From: Actinomycetota bacterium
GTDB lineage: Bacteria > Actinomycetota > Humimicrobiia > Humimicrobiales > Humimicrobiaceae
Direction: 5' to 3'
Length of the DNA: 9,747 nucleotides
Assembly (NCBI GenBank): GCA_023475715.1
Contig: JAMCVO010000351.1
Location: 1-9,747 of the forward strand
Shown here: one piece after another, positions 6,329-9,747 of the stretch
Position numbering within the stretch: position 1 is the stretch's first letter
How the letters are laid out: every line of letters starts with the position of its first letter
Notes under the pieces: generated by a model
The model's input: the letters and a program-made list of their open reading frames with translations, nothing else
The model's database searches: none
What the model was told of the DNA's origin: nothing
Program-made: the position numbers and the translations under genes

Positions 6329-7723
6329 TCAACCTTTAAAACCACTGACTACATCTAAGTTCTTAAGAACGTTATCAATAGTATCCTGGCCGATCATAAC
6401 ATTTACTATTCCGTCAAAAAGTGCTGTTTGAGCCTCTCCATTTTCACTGTAAAAATACGTGCTTGCAGTCCCGCCTTTAAAATTATACATTTTGATACAA
6501 TCATTAAAAATAGGATTATCTGTTTCCTTAATTGTGGTAATATCAAGCCCGGCAGCGGGATTTACAAAATTTTTGGCAAATATTGCTGCAGCTTCAGGGC
6601 TGTTGGTATATCTTACAAATTCCTTAGCTAACTCTATATTCTTCCCCTTTGAATAAATTGCAAGATCGGTTCCGTAACCCCAATTATAAACTGGTTTGGC
6701 GTCCTTATTCACTAAAGGATACTGGAAAATCCCGATATTCGGATTCTGGGGATTATTTTCCTCTGCAGGTACAGAACCAGCGAACCAATCACCATTTGTC
6801 CACATTCCTATAGCTTCTCTTTCAAGCCATTTACCCCAAGCTTGAACCTGATAATCCATATTTATAGAATCTTCTCTCCAAACATGAGCTTTATACATTT
6901 TTTGGAAGGCTTCGATAGGTAAACGGAAAACATCCTGCTGCCAGGTAATTTTTCCATTTAAAGCTTCCTTGACCATATCAACAGAATCGTCTTTTTGAAG
7001 CTGGTGGACCATATTGAAAAATGGATCAAGAGCGGAATATGAATCTTTAAAACCTGCTAAAATCACATCATAACCTTTAGCCAGGGCAAGCGGTGCCCAG
7101 GAGATTAGATCATCCACAAGCACAGGTTGTTCCATTGGAGGAACTTCCTGTCCAATTGCTTTTAACATATCCTTATGTATCCAAATTAATTCTGTTTGTG
7201 CATCCTGAGGAGCAACCCACAAAATATCATTATATCTTGCACCATTGAAAAACTCTGCTTTGCCTAACCATTTTTTCCATTCTGGATCCAGAATATCACT
7301 TATGGCAATAATATTTCCCGATTTTGCAACATCTGCAATATCAGGGCCTGGATATACTGCAAAAATATCAGGAGCCGTATTAGATGCAAGGGCAGGCTTT
7401 AAAAATTCATTATAAGTGGTATAAGAATATTGAGTATATTCTATCTTTACTCCCGGGTGCTTTTCTTCAAAAATTTTAATAAACTCCTTATAAGAATTCA
7501 AAATATTGTCAACACCTGCTTGCCAATCTGTGATTTTTAGGATGATTTGTTCACCTGATGCGGATCCTGCGGTTGTTTCCTCTGGTTTGGCTGTAGTTCC
7601 TTCAGTGGTTTCAGCAGTTGCAGCAGTACTTTCACCTCCAGCGGCAGATTTACAACTTGTGCTTAAAAATGCAATTGACAAGGTGAAAACAAATACCATA
7701 AAGCATACAAGTATCTTTTTCAA
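6329..7723 (-). CDS. Lipoprotein solute-binding protein of a CUT1 ABC importer
   Basis: This 464-residue extracellular solute-binding protein belongs to the family-1 (sugar) type. The N-terminus MKKILVCFMVFVFTLS is a signal peptide ending at LSTSC, so Cys24 is probably lipidated; the -3 residue is Ser rather than the usual Leu. Residues about 25-58 form a Ser/Thr/Ala/Glu/Gly tether. The folded domain starts near ILKITDW and shows family features: FEEKHPGVKIEY, APDIFAVYPG, a mid-protein MWTNGDWF, and GTDLAIYSKGKNIELAKEFVRYT near the C-terminus. The start is TTG, chosen because it sits six bases after AAAGGAG and gives a perfect signal peptide. It is the first gene of the transporter, after a 465-base non-coding stretch. 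Ligand specificity cannot be read; the family binds mono- and oligosaccharides, polyols or their derivatives. The stop is TGA. Confidence 0.95.
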   Translation of the reverse strand: MKKILVCFMVFVFTLSIAFLSTSCKSAAGGESTAATAETTEGTTAKPEETTAGSASGEQIILKITDWQAGVDNILNSYKEFIKIFEEKHPGVKIEYTQYSYTTYNEFLKPALASNTAPDIFAVYPGPDIADVAKSGNIIAISDILDPEWKKWLGKAEFFNGARYNDILWVAPQDAQTELIWIHKDMLKAIGQEVPPMEQPVLVDDLISWAPLALAKGYDVILAGFKDSYSALDPFFNMVHQLQKDDSVDMVKEALNGKITWQQDVFRLPIEAFQKMYKAHVWREDSINMDYQVQAWGKWLEREAIGMWTNGDWFAGSVPAEENNPQNPNIGIFQYPLVNKDAKPVYNWGYGTDLAIYSKGKNIELAKEFVRYTNSPEAAAIFAKNFVNPAAGLDITTIKETDNPIFNDCIKMYNFKGGTASTYFYSENGEAQTALFDGIVNVMIGQDTIDNVLKNLDVVSGFKG

Positions 7724-7729
7724 ATTTTT

Positions 7730-7736
7730 CTCCTTT
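7730..7736 (-). promoter_or_regulatory. Ribosome site fixing the TTG start of the binding protein
   Basis: The minus strand reads AAAGGAG here, six bases before the TTG at 7721-7723. The frame from that TTG immediately encodes a lysine-lysine, hydrophobic signal peptide, which supports TTG over later ATG codons inside the signal sequence. Confidence 0.8.
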
Positions 7737-7780
7737 CCAAATTTTATTTTTCAAAAAATAAAAGTCTTTTTTAAATACAA

Positions 7781-7790
7781 TCACCTCCTT
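7781..7790 (-). promoter_or_regulatory. Extra consensus Shine-Dalgarno in the leader
   Basis: The minus strand reads AAGGAGGTGA, a near-complete match to the anti-Shine-Dalgarno end of 16S rRNA and stronger than the site used by the gene. It lies about 57 bases before the TTG start. A TTG three bases after the GGAGG-TGA core would give only nine codons, and the spacing is too tight. It may be a ribosome standby site, a relic of a leader peptide, or chance. Confidence 0.4.
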
Positions 7791-7793
7791 CAT

Positions 7794-7823
7794 TTTATGA
7801 AGAGTGGGTTTTGTGAAAGTCAA
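7794..7823 (-). promoter_or_regulatory. Candidate promoter of the transporter genes
   Basis: On the minus strand, TTGACT (7823-7818) matches the -35 consensus at five of six bases. After an 18-base spacer, CATAAA (7799-7794) matches the -10 at four of six. Transcription would begin near 7787, giving a leader of about 65 bases before the TTG. It is plausible but not unique in AT-rich DNA. Confidence 0.4.
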
Positions 7824-7865
7824 AATCTGGCAAAACTAATAAAGGATTTTAATTTTACGCTTTCC

Positions 7866-7888
7866 CTCCGCTTTAAAACTCCACTTTA
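7866..7888. repeat. Two-copy direct repeat with 13-base period
   Basis: CTCCGCTTTA (7866-7875) and CTCCACTTTA (7879-7888) differ at one base and start 13 bases apart. They lie about 45-65 bases upstream of the candidate -35 box, where an activator with direct-repeat half-sites could bind. A two-copy match this short may be chance. Confidence 0.3.
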
Positions 7889-8069
7889 CAGAGCTTATTT
7901 TTCCTCATTTGTAAAAGAACCAATAAAACCTGGTATGTTAAAAGCTTCCTCCGAATTTTTAATTTTATGAAAACCTATTTATGAAGAATTTGATTAGTAA
8001 AATAAATAATTGAAAAATGAAAAATAAATTTTTCTTCTATTTTTATTATTTTTGTTCTTTTTAAATATC

Positions 8070-8085
8070 TGGCAAACGATTAACA
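8070..8085. promoter_or_regulatory. LacI-family operator-like palindrome
   Basis: TGGCAAACGATTAACA is an imperfect palindrome centred on CG. It contains GCAAACG followed by A/T bases, the core arrangement of LacI/PurR-type operators (PurR sites carry GCAAACGTTT). Five of eight positions pair between halves. On the minus strand TTGCCA, a possible -35 box, lies inside it, so a bound repressor could block a promoter there. No LacI-type regulator gene is in the window. Confidence 0.45.
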
Positions 8086-8147
8086 TAAAATAATATAATA
8101 TAAAAAAATTAAAAAATCAAGCATGAAGTTATAATTTCAAGTTAATC

Positions 8148-8195
8148 TAAGCTGGAAAACCACACTAAATTTAAGCTGAAAAACCATATTAAATA
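8148..8195. repeat. 24-bp tandem duplication across the isomerase stop
   Basis: Units at 8148-8171 and 8172-8195 both begin TAAGCTG and share 20 of 24 positions, for example GGAAAACCACA against GAAAAACCATA. The second unit includes the TAA stop (8189-8191) and the last codons of the isomerase gene. The unit length is eight codons, so it keeps frame, but both units contain stops. It looks like a slippage duplication or a pair of binding sites. Confidence 0.6.
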
Positions 8196-9520
8196 GTGGT
8201 GTAATTGATTTTGAGTAATCTGCAAAGCTCGGTAAGCTCCTCGATATAATTTCCATATCCAATACTCCAATGATGACCAAACCCCCCATAAGCAATTTTT
8301 TCCAGCATATCTCTTATATTAAAGTTAAATTGGATACCCATCGGGTTTCCTTCATAATATTTCATAAGATTAATATCCAGAACCTTGCCCTTTGTGAAAA
8401 ACATTCTATAACCTTCCCTGCTGCCATGCATATTTACAACTGTAACTTCTCCGGGGATTCTCTCAGGAAAATATACTGCTATTCCTTTTCCTGTTTCAAA
8501 ATCTGTATGAATAGAAACTTCCTCCTGATTTGCAGCCAAAGTAAACCCCCCCGCCCCGCAATGTGTGAACATCATAAAATTATCCGGTTTATCTAAGTTA
8601 AAAATTTTTAACTGATCGCCATTAGCAACAGTTTTTCCGGAAAGATTGTACAACACATGCATTATTATGGTGGAATCCAGATCTCCTTCGCATCCGGCAG
8701 AAATTCCCATATCATTCAATCTTGCTATAGGGATACAAACCTTGCCCTTCAAATGTGGAAAACAATTTACAGAAACAGAATTAAGTCCTTTTTCTTTTAC
8801 AATTTTGAGCAGATAAACAAGTATGGAAGAATTAATAAGACCAAGGTCTTCAGATGCATCTATTTTGCCTGCTGCAGATTTGATTTTTTCCCACATTTTC
8901 TTTGATTCTGCCTTGGATATTTTTTTACTTTCCAGAAAAATATCTTCATTTCCAAAATTGTAAAGTGAAATTCCAAAAAATTTCTTTATGGCGATTTCAT
9001 CGATGGTCAAGCTGGTCATAATACTGGGGTGTCCCCCAAAGTAACCTATTTTGGTTTTTCTAAGCATGTTTTTAATAAAACTTGCACGGGTAAAACTCTG
9101 AAGCTTTTTTAATGCAATTTCATCATCAAAATCCCCATATATAAATCTGTAATCAAGCTTAAGATCATACAAATTAGGAATTATATTCTGCGCTCCGGTA
9201 ATTGAAATATTAAAAGCATTAATATCATTGCACCAGATTATAAAGGGCTTTTTGCAATTAATCACCAAAGGCATGATCCTTAAATCATCAACAAAGGTGC
9301 CAATATTTAATATAAATAAATCAACATCTTTTTTAATGAAATTGTTTGCAGTTTCTTCCGCAATTGCAGGAGTGGAAATAAAATTTTCAGCTTGAATCGC
9401 CTCAAAGCCTGAACTTTCTACAGCATCGACCAAATCCTTTTGATATTTTTTGGAATCTTCTGCGCCTAAATTAAATTCCTTTGTTATGGCTGTACATACT
9501 CCAACTTTTGGCTTAATCAC
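8189..9520 (-). CDS. Short L-fucose/L-arabinose isomerase-family protein
   Basis: This 443-residue protein is related to the FucI/AraA sugar isomerases, which interconvert aldoses and ketoses with a divalent metal. The N-terminal half looks like the alternating strand-helix region (KVGVCTAIT, DLFILNIGTFVDD at 67-79, KIGYFGGHPSIM at 157-168). The C-terminal half carries the recognisable core: VCIPIARLNDMGI, CEGDLDS at 277-283, NGDQ at 300-303, FTHCGAGGF at 318-326 and GGFGHHWSIGYG at 412-423. Glu278, Asp302, His320 and His416/417 are candidate metal or substrate ligands; this mapping is inferred. It is shorter than AraA (~500) and FucI (~590), as in the uncharacterised short branch that also includes sulfosugar isomerases. 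The start is GTG, with AAAGGGG six bases upstream; the stop is TAA. It precedes the transporter by 465 bases. The substrate is unknown. Confidence 0.82.
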   Translation of the reverse strand: MIKPKVGVCTAITKEFNLGAEDSKKYQKDLVDAVESSGFEAIQAENFISTPAIAEETANNFIKKDVDLFILNIGTFVDDLRIMPLVINCKKPFIIWCNDINAFNISITGAQNIIPNLYDLKLDYRFIYGDFDDEIALKKLQSFTRASFIKNMLRKTKIGYFGGHPSIMTSLTIDEIAIKKFFGISLYNFGNEDIFLESKKISKAESKKMWEKIKSAAGKIDASEDLGLINSSILVYLLKIVKEKGLNSVSVNCFPHLKGKVCIPIARLNDMGISAGCEGDLDSTIIMHVLYNLSGKTVANGDQLKIFNLDKPDNFMMFTHCGAGGFTLAANQEEVSIHTDFETGKGIAVYFPERIPGEVTVVNMHGSREGYRMFFTKGKVLDINLMKYYEGNPMGIQFNFNIRDMLEKIAYGGFGHHWSIGYGNYIEELTELCRLLKINYTTI

Positions 9521-9526
9521 TTTTTA

Positions 9527-9533
9527 CCCCTTT
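9527..9533 (-). promoter_or_regulatory. Ribosome site fixing the GTG start of the isomerase
   Basis: The minus strand reads AAAGGGG six bases before the GTG at 9518-9520. The first in-frame ATG is far inside the protein, beyond conserved-looking residues, so GTG is favoured. Confidence 0.7.
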
Positions 9534-9571
9534 TGTCTTAAAAAAATTTTATTACCTGATTGAGTCATTAG

Positions 9572-9609
9572 ATATTAATAAAATATCTTTATTAATAAGA
9601 TATGCTCAA
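9572..9609 (-). promoter_or_regulatory. AT-rich repeat with weak promoter-like boxes before the isomerase
   Basis: Two imperfect 17-bp direct repeats (9572-9588 and 9589-9605, 13 of 17 identical, core ATTAATAA) overlap an inverted repeat ATATCTT / AAGATAT (9583-9589 with 9597-9603). On the minus strand TTGAGC (9609-9604) and GATATT (9587-9582), 16 bases apart, form a weak promoter. It may be a promoter with an operator, or a weak terminator of the upstream gene followed by U-rich RNA. I cannot separate these. Confidence 0.3.
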
Positions 9610-9658
9610 AATGGAATTATATTTTTTAAAAGCTAAATCCATCTTTAAAAAATTTCTT

Positions 9659-9745
9659 TTATTTAAATTTTAATTCATTAAAAAAAGGGCTGTTAAAAAT
9701 CCCGGAAGAGTAGATAACACACCTTGCTGCTTCTTCAATAGCTTC
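9659..9745 (-). CDS. Possible C-terminal tail of an upstream gene
   Basis: In the frame beginning at 9745 the minus strand encodes 28 residues (EAIEEAARCVIYSSGIF, then NSPFFNELKFK) before TAA at 9659-9661. The composition looks protein-like and the direction matches the isomerase, which starts 138 bases downstream. Another minus frame (ending ALFLMN) is also open, so the choice is uncertain. I do not recognise the family. Confidence 0.35.
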   Translation of the reverse strand, partial: EAIEEAARCVIYSSGIFNSPFFNELKFK

Positions 9746-9747
9746 AG

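Larger units (their letters stand above)
7724..8188. other. 465-base non-coding region upstream of the transporter
   Basis: No convincing gene lies here. Reading with transcription it holds a 24-bp tandem repeat overlapping the isomerase stop, an AT-rich tract (about 8086-8147), a LacI-type operator-like palindrome (8070-8085), A/T-rich DNA with a small inverted repeat (8019-8034), a 13-bp-period direct repeat (7866-7888), a candidate promoter (7794-7823), an extra strong Shine-Dalgarno sequence (7781-7790) and the ribosome site of the binding protein. Its length and content suggest a separately controlled transporter promoter. Confidence 0.6.

Noticed and set aside
7781..7790. Fragment of a 16S rRNA 3' end on the plus strand (TCACCTCCTT)
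   Set aside because: The match stops after about ten bases with no rRNA sequence beside it; it is the complement of a Shine-Dalgarno sequence.
7506..7970. Plus-strand open frame of 154 codons
   Set aside because: It is antisense to the signal peptide and tether of the binding protein and runs into non-coding DNA. It has no ribosome site or family-like text, and the Ser/Ala/Val-rich stretch mirrors the low-complexity tether.
7899..7982. Minus-strand open stretch ending GSFTNEEK before a TAA
   Set aside because: It is about 27 codons with no start codon and no upstream coding; a stop closes the 5' side. It could be a gene remnant, but nothing supports it.
8019..8034. Small inverted repeat GAAAAAT / ATTTTTC
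   Set aside because: It is almost entirely A/T with a two-base loop that cannot close as RNA, and is likely chance in this composition.
7724..8188. Cobalamin riboswitch upstream of the importer
   Set aside because: Expected for a corrinoid pathway, but I see no B12-box-like conserved bases or multi-stem layout in this AT-rich stretch.

Overview
The window is AT-rich bacterial DNA, and every supported gene lies on the minus strand, so transcription runs from high to low coordinates. The gene content suggests a fermentative or acetogenic anaerobe: a trimethylamine-methyltransferase (MttB) homologue, a uroporphyrinogen-decarboxylase-like (UroD/MtaA-like) protein and a sugar-type ABC importer. 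The low GC, Gram-positive-type ribosome sites and a lipoprotein binding protein with a Thr/Glu/Ala-rich tether fit a Firmicutes-like or deep-branching candidate lineage. The sequence alone does not fix the taxon. I see no rRNA, tRNA, CRISPR array, insertion sequence or phage gene.

In transcription order the layout is as follows. (1) At 9745-9659 there is a possible C-terminal tail of an upstream gene. (2) At 9520-8189 there is a short L-fucose/L-arabinose isomerase-family protein with a GTG start. (3) A 465-base non-coding stretch (8188-7724) holds a LacI-type operator-like palindrome, a candidate promoter and an extra strong Shine-Dalgarno sequence. (4) A carbohydrate (CUT1)-type importer follows: lipoprotein binding protein (7723-6329, TTG start), a 142-base gap with a perfect 14-bp hairpin, then permeases MalF-type (6186-5311, TTG start) and MalG-type (5307-4390), 3 bases apart. 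(5) A UroD/MtaA-superfamily protein (4304-3192) is followed by an MttB-superfamily methyltransferase (3082-1583). (6) Separate in theme, a YfbR-like HD protein with two tandem HD-fold domains (1414-269) is followed by a zinc-ribbon protein cut by the window edge (221-1).

Regions 2-5 read as one catabolic locus. A solute is captured by the lipoprotein and imported by MalF/MalG with an ATPase encoded elsewhere. Inside the cell it meets an isomerase-family enzyme, a UroD-like protein and an MttB-type protein that would move a methyl group to a corrinoid protein. Known non-pyrrolysine MttB homologues demethylate quaternary amines such as glycine betaine, proline betaine and carnitine, whereas the importer and isomerase look sugar-related. 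The substrate may therefore be a methylated sugar-like or polyol-like molecule, or a betaine imported by an unusual carrier. This is inference. No corrinoid protein, corrinoid reactivator or ABC ATPase is in the window, and the UroD-like protein carries His-Thr-Asp-Gly where MtaA/MtbA enzymes have the zinc-binding His-x-Cys.
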